Shown piece after piece: positions 24,675 through 31,572 of a stretch of DNA of 43,073 bases. The position numbers and the translations under genes were made by a program. Positions within the stretch are counted from its first letter, which is position 1; every line of letters begins with the position of its first letter. This DNA is from a virus. The stretch covers positions 1 to 43,073 of the IMG/VR virus record IMGVR_UViG_3300047469_000037; one strand, 5' to 3'. Below the pieces are notes generated by a model. That model worked only from the letters and a program-made list of their open reading frames with translations, searched no databases and was not told the origin of the DNA.

Positions 24675-25298
24675 TTAAGCTGCTAATGCAGAATATTGCT
24701 TCTCCATTTCACGCTTCACAGCGTAATACAATTCTCCTTCAAGGATATCCTGCGCCCATTCCATTCTATTGCGGGCCTCTTTTGGTGTTACGCCGGTGAA
24801 GTAAATTAACGACTGAGCGATGTTTTGCGCGCTCTTGCATTTGCAGTATCGTAATCTGGCTACAGAGCGGATCGGGTTATCCCGTCCAAACGTTTTCACG
24901 ATTACCGATTCCATGAAGGCAGCATCATCTGATTCTTTGGCGAGAGCGATGATGTTGCCGGCTGATGATTGTGGGACCAGGATGTCACGGGCTTTACGGA
25001 GTAATTCTTCCCCTCGGTAGCCTTCACAGTGAAGCTCTGTGACAACCCTCTCTATCTGCCTGGCTTTCTGCTCACTCCATTCACAGCGCATCATGAGCCT
25101 GCCCAGCACGTTGATTTCACCACGCTCATACTCATCACCGGAAAGGTGATCACCCCATACAGTCAGGAGATTACGAATCCAGGCCTGCTGCGATCGGTTG
25201 ATGGTCTTCCAGCCGGTTCCGAATAGCCTGCGCATGTCAGCGGCAGTACGTACCCCAGCGAGACGAACGATTTGCTGATAGTCACGCTCTATTCTCAT
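24675..25298 (-). CDS. Q: Q-type late antitermination protein (DUF1133)
   Basis: The 207-residue protein contains RLAGVRTAADMRRLFGTGWKTINRSQQAWIRNLL, NVLGRLMMRCEWSEQKA and SSAGNIIALAKESDDAAFMESVIVKTFG, the pattern of DUF1133/Q-like phage antiterminators. It should load on RNA polymerase paused at the late promoter and let it read lysis, head and tail genes. It sits at the end of the nin-like block and before the late leader. GGGAG is 6 bases upstream of its ATG, inside the YlcG-like gene. Confidence 0.85.
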   Translation of the reverse strand: MRIERDYQQIVRLAGVRTAADMRRLFGTGWKTINRSQQAWIRNLLTVWGDHLSGDEYERGEINVLGRLMMRCEWSEQKARQIERVVTELHCEGYRGEELLRKARDILVPQSSAGNIIALAKESDDAAFMESVIVKTFGRDNPIRSVARLRYCKCKSAQNIAQSLIYFTGVTPKEARNRMEWAQDILEGELYYAVKREMEKQYSALAA

Positions 25299-25413
25299 TT
25301 CTGGCTCCCATTAGCTTTGCTGTGTTGCGGAGGATGCGGTAGTCAATCGGGAAGGTGTTGCGGGTGCGGTAGAGCCGAAGCATCCGCCATTTTTCTTTAA
25401 GGTATTCTGTCAT
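25282..25413 (-). CDS. YlcG-like small protein
   Basis: This 43-residue ORF (MTEYLKEKWRMLRLYRTRNTFPIDYRILRN...) resembles YlcG of the DLP12 prophage, whose core is RHRWGRLRLYRFPGSVLTDYRILKN. Its ATG overlaps the Lar-like stop (ATGA) and its end overlaps the Q start by 17 bases. It is basic and its function is unknown. Confidence 0.75.
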   Translation of the reverse strand: MTEYLKEKWRMLRLYRTRNTFPIDYRILRNTAKLMGARNENRA

Positions 25414-25607
25414 GGTGCCCTCCTGTTCCATGCCTTTATGGCATCTCGCTTAATGCTGAAGGTGTCAGTTATTGGTCTGAGCAAGCATCCTTTGGTATTG
25501 CACCCGGCATAAACTCCATCACCATCGGAAGACAGCTCCGCCTTTCCTCCGCAAAAAGGGCAATCCATTAACTCCGCCCAACTTGGTAATTTGAGGTCGA
25601 TAATCAT
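25410..25607 (-). CDS. Lar-like restriction alleviation protein
   Basis: The 65-residue protein contains a zinc-ribbon CPFCGGKAELSS and a C-terminal AIKAWNRRAP, the hallmark of Lar-family proteins. Rac prophage Lar eases type I restriction by enhancing host methylation. Its ATG overlaps the NinG stop (ATGA). Sequence supports the family; anti-restriction activity is inferred. Confidence 0.82.
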   Translation of the reverse strand: MIIDLKLPSWAELMDCPFCGGKAELSSDGDGVYAGCNTKGCLLRPITDTFSIKRDAIKAWNRRAP

Positions 25608-26191
25608 GCCGCCTCCTTTTGCTTAATTATTTCCCGAAGCAAAGCCCTGTATTTCGCACGTAGCGAGTCCAGTTCTTCACGGGTGTATCGGTGAGGGTTG
25701 TTGTCAGATTCGAGCGCTATGACGCGCTGAAGGCCGATTTTCGATATGAGGTTGATACGGTACGGACTGATAGCGCCAGAGTGATGCACGTTGCATGCTG
25801 AGCACTGGCTGTGACAGTTGTCTTCGTTGAACCTGAGCTGAGATGCCGCTGCTGTCGTTCTGAAATGCCCGGCGTGATAGCTGACCGCCGTTGTGCTGCC
25901 GCAACTAATGCAGACTTCCCCGTCCCGCGCCCTGATGTAGTCGTTGAATGCCCGCTGGGTCATGTTCATCCAGTGGCTTAACGGCTTAACATCGGCTTTG
26001 CGCTTGTTCCATGCAGCGCGCTCAGCTTTCTCCTGTCGCTTTTGTTTGCGATCGGATAGCTGGTTAGCGAGTTGGATTGCACATTTGGGAGAGCAGACGG
26101 TCTGAAGGCTGTTGCGGGGTGTGAACTTGGTGGGGCAGCATTTGCATTTCTTCGGCTTATGCTTCTTCGGCGGCTTGATGACTGTTGCCAT
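25604..26191 (-). CDS. ninG: NinG/Rap recombination protein
   Basis: The 195-residue protein carries an N-terminal CKCCPTKFTPRNSLQTVCSPKCA zinc site and a C-terminal SYHAGHFRTTAAASQLRFNEDNCHSQCSACNVHHSG, as in lambda NinG (Rap), a structure-specific endonuclease that resolves recombination junctions. ATG at 26191 has GGAGG 6 bases upstream. The gene overlaps NinF by 35 bases, a normal nin-region feature. Confidence 0.92.
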   Translation of the reverse strand: MATVIKPPKKHKPKKCKCCPTKFTPRNSLQTVCSPKCAIQLANQLSDRKQKRQEKAERAAWNKRKADVKPLSHWMNMTQRAFNDYIRARDGEVCISCGSTTAVSYHAGHFRTTAAASQLRFNEDNCHSQCSACNVHHSGAISPYRINLISKIGLQRVIALESDNNPHRYTREELDSLRAKYRALLREIIKQKEAA

Positions 26192-26312
26192 CTTCATCCT
26201 CCATTCTGAAATTTGGGTCGGTCATTTCGTAGAACGCGGCGCACTCGTCGCAGACGTGGCATTCATCAGGTGACAGAGGGATTCCGCAGTTGGCGCAAGG
26301 TATGTCGTTCAT
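26157..26312 (-). CDS. ninF: NinF-like zinc-binding protein
   Basis: This 51-residue ORF reads MNDIPCANCGIPLSPDECHVCDECAAFYEMTDPN. It matches lambda NinF in layout: C-A-N-C-G, then H-V-C-x-x-C, then a D-P-N end followed by an acidic tail. Its ATG overlaps the previous stop (TGATG) and its end overlaps NinG. The four-cysteine pattern predicts a zinc ribbon; function unknown. Confidence 0.82.
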   Translation of the reverse strand: MNDIPCANCGIPLSPDECHVCDECAAFYEMTDPNFRMEDEDGNSHQAAEEA

Positions 26313-26551
26313 CAGTGCAGCCTCGCTGGTTCGCCGGTGTCGTATTCGGTCATGTCGTCGATTATCTCAACCCGAATCCCGCCAGCCCCCAGGTCCATCA
26401 CGAATGGGATGTTTTCCTGATCAGCACTAATCCCCTGCAGGTAGCCGTGCAGATAGGAAAGCAGGTAAAGCATGGGCTCTTCTCCGCGCCCCTCGATGCT
26501 GTCCAGTACATCAGCCAGGTCATCAGCGCATTGTTCTTCGACACTTCTCAT
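26312..26551 (-). CDS. Hypothetical nin-region protein
   Basis: The 79-residue protein (MRSVEEQCADDLADVLDSIEGRGEEPMLYLLSYLHGYLQG...) is acidic with a helical first half and a beta-rich second half. ATG at 26551 overlaps the previous stop (ATGA) and has GAGGA 7 bases upstream. I do not recognise the family. Confidence 0.65.
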   Translation of the reverse strand: MRSVEEQCADDLADVLDSIEGRGEEPMLYLLSYLHGYLQGISADQENIPFVMDLGAGGIRVEIIDDMTEYDTGEPARLH

Positions 26552-26721
26552 CTCGATTTCCTCATGCGGTCCCACTTTGCCTTGAGCAGCAGATAGCTGT
26601 AATCGAATGTGATCACTTCGCTGGCTGTTGGGGTTGGTTTGGGTTTGCTGCGGGAGCGCTTGGTGGGCTGGAATATCAGGTGTTCGATTGCTTTCTGGGT
26701 GGGTGACTTCTGGCTACGCAT
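26548..26721 (-). CDS. Small basic hypothetical protein
   Basis: The 57-residue product (MRSQKSPTQKAIEHLIFQPTKRSRSKPKPTPTASE...) is rich in Lys, Arg and Pro. ATG at 26721 has GGGAGG 7 bases upstream and overlaps the NinH end by 8 bases. Overlaps at both ends support it as a real member of the block; function unknown. Confidence 0.62.
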   Translation of the reverse strand: MRSQKSPTQKAIEHLIFQPTKRSRSKPKPTPTASEVITFDYSYLLLKAKWDRMRKSR

Positions 26722-26911
26722 TCTTTCGCCTCCCCCGATTACCCTGGGCAACCATCAGAACGCCATTCACTATCGCGTGCCGCACGCCTTCGGTGTCATC
26801 TGCGTGCTGCCGGATAGTTCTGCGGTCTAAGCCCACTATCCTGCTCACAGCTGACTGGTTGCCGTTGCATCGCCTGAGAAGGTCCGGGATTGTCTGGATG
26901 TCTTTCTTCAT
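26714..26911 (-). CDS. ninH: NinH-like DNA-binding protein
   Basis: The 65-residue protein (IQTIPDLLRRCNGNQSAVSRIVGLDRRTIRQHADDTEGVRHAIVNGVLM) fits NinH: T-I-P-D-L-L, G-N-Q, an HTH of Fis type, and H-x-I-V-N-G-V-L-M. ATG overlaps the previous stop (ATGA). Its target is unknown. Confidence 0.85.
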   Translation of the reverse strand: MKKDIQTIPDLLRRCNGNQSAVSRIVGLDRRTIRQHADDTEGVRHAIVNGVLMVAQGNRGRRKNA

Positions 26912-27279
26912 GGCCTGACCTCGCGGAGAAGTTTGTCCAGCTGATAGAGGCTGCTATGTTCCCGGCACTCGTCGAAGATTGAGGGGTCGTTTTCTTCTTC
27001 CTGAACCACTGGCCGCAATACCGGCTTCGAAAGATGAGCGTGATTTGCTATCTGGCGCGCTGAAGGCTCGGTTGCCGTGTACTCCGGGTTGAGTTTGACA
27101 CTGGTGTCTTTGTTTTTACCCAACGTCAGCACTTCACCCCTTGCAACCATTCTTGCAAGTGCGCTGCCACAACTGGCGCGGTGATAGCCACTTCGGGTCA
27201 GATACCGGTGAAGCTTTCCGGAAGGTATGAACCCAGACTGGCGGCGAAGAAAATCGATAATGCCTTCTCGTACTGTCAT
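26908..27279 (-). CDS. Winged-helix-like hypothetical protein
   Basis: The 123-residue protein starts MTVREGIIDFLRRQSGFIPSGKLHRYLTRSGYHRASCGSALARMVARGEVL, which looks like a winged-helix DNA-binding domain; the rest is polar and probably flexible. ATG at 27279 has GGAG 6 bases upstream and overlaps the NinB stop (ATGA). No specific family recognised. Confidence 0.65.
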   Translation of the reverse strand: MTVREGIIDFLRRQSGFIPSGKLHRYLTRSGYHRASCGSALARMVARGEVLTLGKNKDTSVKLNPEYTATEPSARQIANHAHLSKPVLRPVVQEEENDPSIFDECREHSSLYQLDKLLREVRP

Positions 27280-27737
27280 GCTGCTCTCCTGTTGGTTTCT
27301 CCCCAGCGCTGCGCCCATTCAATGCGCATACGGGATTCCTCGCTGAATTTGACGCCCTGCTCAGTGCCGAACCAGTAGATTGCCTCGATAACGTCAACCA
27401 TCTGACCAACCCGCATCTTGCTGGTGCGCTCGCCAAACATCACGACGCCACCCCCGATGCCAGGCGCTGTACGCTGCTCTTGCTTTTTTGTCTTAGCGAC
27501 CAGGGCAGTGATGAGGTCTTTCCAGTCGTCCTCTTCGTATCGCTCACCGAACCAAACGACCTGCACAGCAAGGTCATGTAGCAAAGGCCACATTTTCCGG
27601 TTCTGTGAGAGAGTTCTTTTGGGTGGGGACACTTCAACTTCGAATGGTTTGGACTGGTCTAACGGGAGGGTTTTGAGCTGTTCTATCAGGTTTCGTCGTA
27701 CCTGCTCGTTTCGCAGGAAGAACGTTTGTTTGTCCAT
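27276..27737 (-). CDS. ninB: NinB (Orf) recombination mediator
   Basis: The 153-residue protein contains FEVEVSPPKRTLSQNRKMWPLLHDLAVQVVWFGERYEEDDWKDLITAL and IEAIYWFGTEQGVKFSEESRMRIEWAQRWGE, clear NinB signatures. Lambda NinB/Orf binds single-stranded DNA and replaces RecFOR functions in recombination. GGAGG lies 7 bases before the ATG. Confidence 0.93.
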   Translation of the reverse strand: MDKQTFFLRNEQVRRNLIEQLKTLPLDQSKPFEVEVSPPKRTLSQNRKMWPLLHDLAVQVVWFGERYEEDDWKDLITALVAKTKKQEQRTAPGIGGGVVMFGERTSKMRVGQMVDVIEAIYWFGTEQGVKFSEESRMRIEWAQRWGETNRRAA

Positions 27738-27741
27738 CGGT

Positions 27742-27918
27742 TTACCTCCGGGTGTTCTGCTCCTGCAACTTAGCCAGGCTGTCTTCCGCCTTCAAAATCA
27801 CATCGTTGATGGTCATCAGGCTGTGGCCGCCAAGGACAAGCGCCTTCAGCAATGTCAGTGCATCCTTCACGCCTTGTGCGTGGTCGGGGCGCTTGAGTGG
27901 GATAACTTCAGCTGTCAT
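27742..27918 (-). CDS. Small hypothetical protein between ninB and ninX
   Basis: The 58-residue ORF reads MTAEVIPLKRPDHAQGVKDALTLLKALVLGGHSL... with a leucine-rich helical core. It overlaps the NinX end by 11 bases and ends 5 bases before NinB, and its last bases hold NinB's GGAGG site. The tight packing supports it as a gene, though its own ribosome-binding site is weak. Confidence 0.62.
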   Translation of the reverse strand: MTAEVIPLKRPDHAQGVKDALTLLKALVLGGHSLMTINDVILKAEDSLAKLQEQNTRR

Positions 27919-28273
27919 TTTCGGGCTCGTTCATCATCAGGAAGACAATCATCGCGGCACGGAGTGGGTTTGATAGATATGGCACCTGATGTTTGTGACA
28001 GTCTGAGATGGCGCCACACCATTCAAATTTTTCCCCAGGGTTCTCAGTGTCAGACCCGTCAAAGATCACGCTAATTCTATTTTTCAAGATAATCGGCCCG
28101 GCATCAGCCCATGAGTTGCAGAAGTCAAACCAGTGGTATCGGCCATTGATATCCGTTACCCCCGCCGACCTCTTGTCTGCATCGTGCGCGAATCCAAGCG
28201 GTTTCAGTTCGCTTTTTATCTTCAGAACAGCCTCGTTAATCTCAAAGTCACTCATCTTGCTGTAATCAGTCAT
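27908..28273 (-). CDS. ninX: NinX-like protein (DUF2591)
   Basis: The 121-residue protein (MTDYSKMSDFEINEAVLKIK...) contains FCNSWADAGPIILKNRISVIFDG and LSNPLRAAMIVFLMMNE, the NinX/DUF2591 pattern found in many lambdoid nin regions. ATG at 28273 has GGAG 7 bases upstream and is preferred to the GTG just before it. Function is unknown. Confidence 0.87.
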   Translation of the reverse strand: MTDYSKMSDFEINEAVLKIKSELKPLGFAHDADKRSAGVTDINGRYHWFDFCNSWADAGPIILKNRISVIFDGSDTENPGEKFEWCGAISDCHKHQVPYLSNPLRAAMIVFLMMNEPENDS

Positions 28274-28442
28274 CACTCTTCTCCATCTCAGCGCGGGTGT
28301 TCCAGGCGGCCAGCCAGGAATTCCAGAATCCGAATTTTATGTGTGGCACAAGGTCGGTATATTTTGATGATTCCAGGTGTTTGTATTCTGAGTTAAACCA
28401 CTCTTCAAACTTCTGCCGCTCAAGCTCATCGTTGTTGGTCAT
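28266..28442 (-). CDS. Small hypothetical protein with Trp-rich end
   Basis: The 58-residue ORF (MTNNDELERQKFEEWFNSEYKHLES...) ends FGFWNSWLAAWNTRAEM, a Trp-rich motif common in small phage accessory proteins. Its ATG overlaps the previous stop (ATGA) and its end overlaps NinX by 8 bases. Function unknown. Confidence 0.68.
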   Translation of the reverse strand: MTNNDELERQKFEEWFNSEYKHLESSKYTDLVPHIKFGFWNSWLAAWNTRAEMEKSDD

Positions 28443-28732
28443 GGTTGGCTCCAGTAGTCTTCTATCGCCGCGGACATCCTCTGCATCCAGCTTGCCAGTC
28501 GAAGCGCAGCCTCTCTTTCAGATGAGCACTTGGGGAAGTCTTCAAATTTCATATCAGCCACAAACTGCAGCTGGAATGGGTTACCAGTGATAATCAAATC
28601 CTGTTCAAGAATCCCACCACTTCTATTTTCATAACGCACCGTTCTGGATGAATGCTGCACAAAATAAACATGCTGAGCTTCACCCGTCTCTCTGTTCAGT
28701 TTGTAGGATGTTAATTGTGAGAAGGCGCCCAT
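28439..28732 (-). CDS. Hypothetical protein after replication genes
   Basis: The 97-residue product (MGAFSQLTSYKLNRETGEAQHVYFVQHSSRTVRYENRSGG...) has a beta-rich front and a C-terminal helix (EREAALRLASWMQRMSAAIEDYWSQ). ATG at 28732 shares its A with the upstream TGA (TGATG) and lies behind GGAGGGG. I do not recognise the family. Confidence 0.65.
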   Translation of the reverse strand: MGAFSQLTSYKLNRETGEAQHVYFVQHSSRTVRYENRSGGILEQDLIITGNPFQLQFVADMKFEDFPKCSSEREAALRLASWMQRMSAAIEDYWSQP

Positions 28733-28860
28733 CACTCCCCTCCCTTACGCGCTGACTGGCCTGCTGATAATAATCGGGCCTGTGAAATTGCCACGCTGAT
28801 ACAAAAGGCCAGCGTTGTTTTTCTGCGTTCTCTCCATAACGGCCTGTGTAGAGTTGTCAT
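28732..28860 (-). CDS. Small basic protein coupled to P
   Basis: This 42-residue ORF (MTTLHRPLWRERRKTTLAFCISVAISQARLL...) starts in an ATGA overlap with the P-like gene and ends in a TGATG overlap with the next. The exact double overlap is the reason to prefer it to the other frame here. It is strongly basic with one moderately hydrophobic stretch. Function unknown. Confidence 0.62.
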   Translation of the reverse strand: MTTLHRPLWRERRKTTLAFCISVAISQARLLSAGQSARKGGE

Positions 28861-29618
28861 GCCAATCCCACCTCTTTACGGCGTTGATATTCGGCGTAGA
28901 GCCACTGAGCAGGAGTGACCGAGCCAAGGATTGCAGCGTTAGGCATCCATCGCATTTTGGTGTCATCCTTTGACGGTGCGCTGCTGGTCGGCATCACATC
29001 GCGCTTTACTTCCAGGCTGGCAACCGGATCAGGAATGCTTTGGCCGGCTGAAACCTTCTTCGACCATTCATCCAGCTGCTTAGCAGCGTACTTCTCAACT
29101 TCAGCCTCACTGAGCTGGCGCTGATACATGGCCCGGCGGGTGTCGCAAACAATCCAGTACATGACAGGCGTCGACCAGGGGAAGTGCTCAGCACCGCCAG
29201 TGTGAAATCCCTTCTCACGGCTGTAGCGTTGAAACTCTGCCATCACGTCCTGCAGGGTCACGCCCAATACCACTGAGCTGTCTTTGCACCAGGTGATGAA
29301 CTTACCCGGTGAAGGCCAGAAGTCAGAGTTACTTGCGCGGGCATGGCGAACGCCTGCTGAAAGCTGCTCACGGGTTTTGATTCCGTTCTCAGCGAAAGCG
29401 GCTATCCACTGGCGCTTAGTGGTCTTCTCGGCTTCATCACCCTTCAGGCTGGTACTGACTGCCGCAGGGAATATTTGCTTAAGCTGCTTGAAGAGCGAGT
29501 CAACCAGCTGCTCAGCTTCGCTGCTGATTACCTTCTCAGGCTCATAACGTCCGCCAGCCATACGAGCCATGGCGGCACCGTCACGATTGTTAATCGCTGT
29601 CAGTAGTTGCGTGCTCAT
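28857..29618 (-). CDS. P: Replication protein P-like (helicase loader)
   Basis: The 253-residue protein resembles lambda P: LVDSLFKQLKQIFPAAVSTSLKGDEAEKTTKRQWIAAFAENGIKTREQL, then ARASNSDFWPSPGKFITWC. P brings host DnaB helicase to the O-bound origin. Its ATG overlaps the stop of the O-like gene (ATGA), the usual O-P order. Confidence 0.9.
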   Translation of the reverse strand: MSTQLLTAINNRDGAAMARMAGGRYEPEKVISSEAEQLVDSLFKQLKQIFPAAVSTSLKGDEAEKTTKRQWIAAFAENGIKTREQLSAGVRHARASNSDFWPSPGKFITWCKDSSVVLGVTLQDVMAEFQRYSREKGFHTGGAEHFPWSTPVMYWIVCDTRRAMYQRQLSEAEVEKYAAKQLDEWSKKVSAGQSIPDPVASLEVKRDVMPTSSAPSKDDTKMRWMPNAAILGSVTPAQWLYAEYQRRKEVGLA

Positions 29619-30370
29619 ATGAAGTCCTTCCAGCCTTCAGGGCTGTTCCAGTGCGGGGTTTGCTGCACTGAACCTGGCTTGATGCCTCGACTCACTGCCT
29701 GCTTGTTCTGGTAGCTGATTTTTTGACTGGCAGTGATAAACCAGTTTTTAGGCTTATCATGGGTGAACTCGATATCCAGTTTTTGCAGCTCGTACACCAG
29801 GTCGATGCTTGAGTAGAGATCCGCCCAACGCTGAAAGTCTTCAGGGTTGAGCTTTACGATGTTGCCTTCGAATGCGTAGCGAGAAAGTTCAGTAGGATTA
29901 TGAGGGGGAGCGTCAGCGACTGGTGTTAATTCTTTAGGTTCTATGACTGGTTCAAAAGAGTGACTGGTTATGGGGGCATCTGCTGCCCCACCCCCTCGGT
30001 CATCTGATGCCCCACCCCCGGTCATCTGATGCCCCACCCCCTCGGGCATATCCTGACCTAGGTCATCTGATGCCCTACTATTTTCGGTGGGTCTTTTAAT
30101 GGGATTGTCCAATGTGAGATAGAACAGGTTGGACTGATTCAGATCTCCATTTCTGCGAAACTCCCTTCGCAGCATTCCCATATCCTCAAGCGATCTGATG
30201 TGATTTTTTACGGTTGACCGTCCAATCTCGCACTGGTCAGCAATATGCTGGTAAGAAGGCCAACATTCGCCTTTATCGTTGGCGTTATCAGCAAGCTTGA
30301 TCAGTACGAGCTTTCTTAATGGGTTGCCAACCTTAATGCCCATGGCTTTGGCCATTAAATTCATGCTCAT
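29615..30370 (-). CDS. O: Replication initiator (O-like, HTH_36-type)
   Basis: The 251-residue protein has an N-terminal winged-helix domain (NPLRKLVLIKLADNANDKGECWPSYQHIADQCEIGRSTVKNHIRSLEDMGML), a low-complexity middle (about residues 98-132, repeated GGGASDD-type units) and a C-terminal domain that should contact P. The middle is encoded by the iteron array, as the lambda origin lies inside O. AGG stands 7 bases before the ATG at 30370. It fills the O place directly before P. Confidence 0.85.
   Translation of the reverse strand: MSMNLMAKAMGIKVGNPLRKLVLIKLADNANDKGECWPSYQHIADQCEIGRSTVKNHIRSLEDMGMLRREFRRNGDLNQSNLFYLTLDNPIKRPTENSRASDDLGQDMPEGVGHQMTGGGASDDRGGGAADAPITSHSFEPVIEPKELTPVADAPPHNPTELSRYAFEGNIVKLNPEDFQRWADLYSSIDLVYELQKLDIEFTHDKPKNWFITASQKISYQNKQAVSRGIKPGSVQQTPHWNSPEGWKDFI
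29974..30078. repeat. ori: Iteron array inside O: likely replication origin
   Basis: Plus-strand units with core GGTCATCTGATGCCC start at 29974 (two mismatches), 29998, 30020 and 30061, and an inverted diverged copy (GGGCATATCCTGACC) occupies 30044-30058. The units at 29998 and 30020 are identical over 22 bases. The inverted and last copies form a 12-bp palindrome TGACCTAGGTCA at 30054-30065. Position within O and the 22-24 bp period recall lambda ori. Confidence 0.78.
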
Positions 30371-30382
30371 GTTATTACCTGA

Positions 30383-31090
30383 TTAAAAAGGGATGGGATC
30401 TTCTGCTGAAAGAGGTTGAGGGCCATAGATGCCCGCAGAAATGAGGGATGCTTCTAACTCTTCCTGCTCTTTCTCATGCTTACGACGCCAAGAGGATTCC
30501 GCATCTTCAACGGCATATGCTTTATCGTCATGAAAAACTATCGACATTCGATTGCTGTTGAGTTTTTGCTGTACTAACTCAGCTCCAAGCCTGATAAGCC
30601 TTTCCGCAATAGCTAATTTGTCACCGAAAACGCTAATGCCTATGTCATCGAACAATTCAGGAAGGCTAAGATTTGTCAGGCTTTCAAAACTAATTACGTC
30701 GTAGTCCATCGCCAGATACTCGACAGGGGTTCCCACCTTGGCTTCACAATGCTGTTCGCATAAAGACGCCAAATCATCCGCGTTATCCTGGAAAAACTCT
30801 CTGGAATCGTTTATGCGAACGTCCTGAAGATCTTCATGAATTAGTCGCTCTGAATTTGCTGGGTTGTCGCAGTGAAAGGCCGCTTCAATCTTGAATGGAA
30901 AAGGTACGCCTGTAGCTGATGACAATTCTTTAGCCCTAACCTCAGGGCTTGTGGTAGTCATTCCAATTTTATAGATGCCGGGCATGTACTCATTGCTGAG
31001 CATATAAACCCACCCAGCCAAGCGAAAATCCTTAGGCATTGGCATTTCTTCAAGCACGCCAGGTTGCCTTTCAATGGCATTTAAGTGCAT
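30383..31090 (-). CDS. T5orf172/MUG113 (GIY-YIG superfamily) protein
   Basis: The 235-residue protein has at about residues 25-100 GWVYMLSNEYMPGIYKIGMTTTSPEVRAKELSSATGVPFPFKIE...SERLIHEDL, a T5orf172/MUG113 domain related to GIY-YIG nucleases: V-Y-x-L, Y-K-I-G, an Arg, and a late Glu in NSERLIHE. The C-terminal half is helical and charged. AGGAG lies 5 bases before ATG at 31090. It is inserted between CII and O. It could be a nuclease acting in replication, exclusion or homing; I see no proof of any. Confidence 0.75.
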   Translation of the reverse strand: MHLNAIERQPGVLEEMPMPKDFRLAGWVYMLSNEYMPGIYKIGMTTTSPEVRAKELSSATGVPFPFKIEAAFHCDNPANSERLIHEDLQDVRINDSREFFQDNADDLASLCEQHCEAKVGTPVEYLAMDYDVISFESLTNLSLPELFDDIGISVFGDKLAIAERLIRLGAELVQQKLNSNRMSIVFHDDKAYAVEDAESSWRRKHEKEQEELEASLISAGIYGPQPLSAEDPIPF

Positions 31091-31124
31091 AATTACTCCT
31101 GTGAATTGATCCAGTCTTTTCGCA

Positions 31125-31463
31125 TCAGGCCGCAAAAGAGTTCCCGCTCTCTTGCGGCTTTTCTTTTGTCATTTCCAGCTGCAGCCGTGAATATTCCAGC
31201 TGTATCCAGATCAGGTGCCGGTAATGTTCCAGCGGCATTTTCCTTTCTCCAGACATCACAAAATCCTCTACACCGCAGGCGGCGAGAGTTTCCATAATTT
31301 CCGGGTATTTTTCGGTTCTTCTGAGGATGGTCGAATCAGCTACTTCAAGCAGTCTGGCAACCACTGACTGACGGGTGTTTGATAATGCCTGGTGAGCAGT
31401 GGCCAGAAGGTGGCGACCGATAAACGCAATGCTTCCTGATTTGCGTGATGTTGCGTGTTCCAT
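31125..31463 (-). CDS. cII: CII-like transcription activator
   Basis: The 112-residue protein has an HTH region (ARLLEVADSTILRRTEKYPEIMETLAACGVED) and a helical end (MPLEHYRHLIWIQLEYSRLQLEMTKEKP) like CII proteins. It would promote lysogeny by activating PRE and other promoters. A TTGC-N6-TTGC target overlaps its own 5' end, as in lambda. It follows Cro and nutR in the rightward early operon. Confidence 0.82.
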   Translation of the reverse strand: MEHATSRKSGSIAFIGRHLLATAHQALSNTRQSVVARLLEVADSTILRRTEKYPEIMETLAACGVEDFVMSGERKMPLEHYRHLIWIQLEYSRLQLEMTKEKPQESGNSFAA

Positions 31464-31473
31464 TTCTTACTAT
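31441..31473 (+). promoter_or_regulatory. PRE: PRE, CII-activated promoter for CI
   Basis: On the plus strand TTGC-GTGATG-TTGC (31441-31454) is followed after 13 bases by a -10 TACTAT (31468-31473). In lambda PRE the same repeats are also 13 bases from the -10 and overlap the cII start. The promoter points through antisense cro towards cI. Confidence 0.82.
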
Positions 31474-31526
31474 CTCCATAGATTTAAATAGTTATGCGAT
31501 CACCTTGTGGTGTCACATTGATGTTT

Positions 31527-31565
31527 GCCTGTGGTTAGACGGGCGGCCTGATTGTATAAAGAGCG
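31527..31565 (-). promoter_or_regulatory. nutR: nutR (boxA and phi21-like boxB)
   Basis: On the minus strand boxA CGCTCTTTA (31565-31557) is followed by a hairpin GCCCGT-CTAACC-ACAGGC (31544-31527) with one C-A mismatch. Its hexaloop CTAACC is, as I recall, that of phi21 boxB. It lies between cro and cII, where N must bind to let polymerase read on. Confidence 0.68.
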
Positions 31566-31572
31566 GTATTGC

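Noticed and set aside
28745-28966. 73-residue ORF between P and the next gene
   Set aside because: It overlaps P extensively and lacks a ribosome-binding site, whereas the ORF at 28732-28860 is exactly coupled at both ends.
29974-30078. CRISPR-like array
   Set aside because: Units are contiguous, diverge, include an inverted copy and are coding; there are no spacers. Origin iterons fit better.
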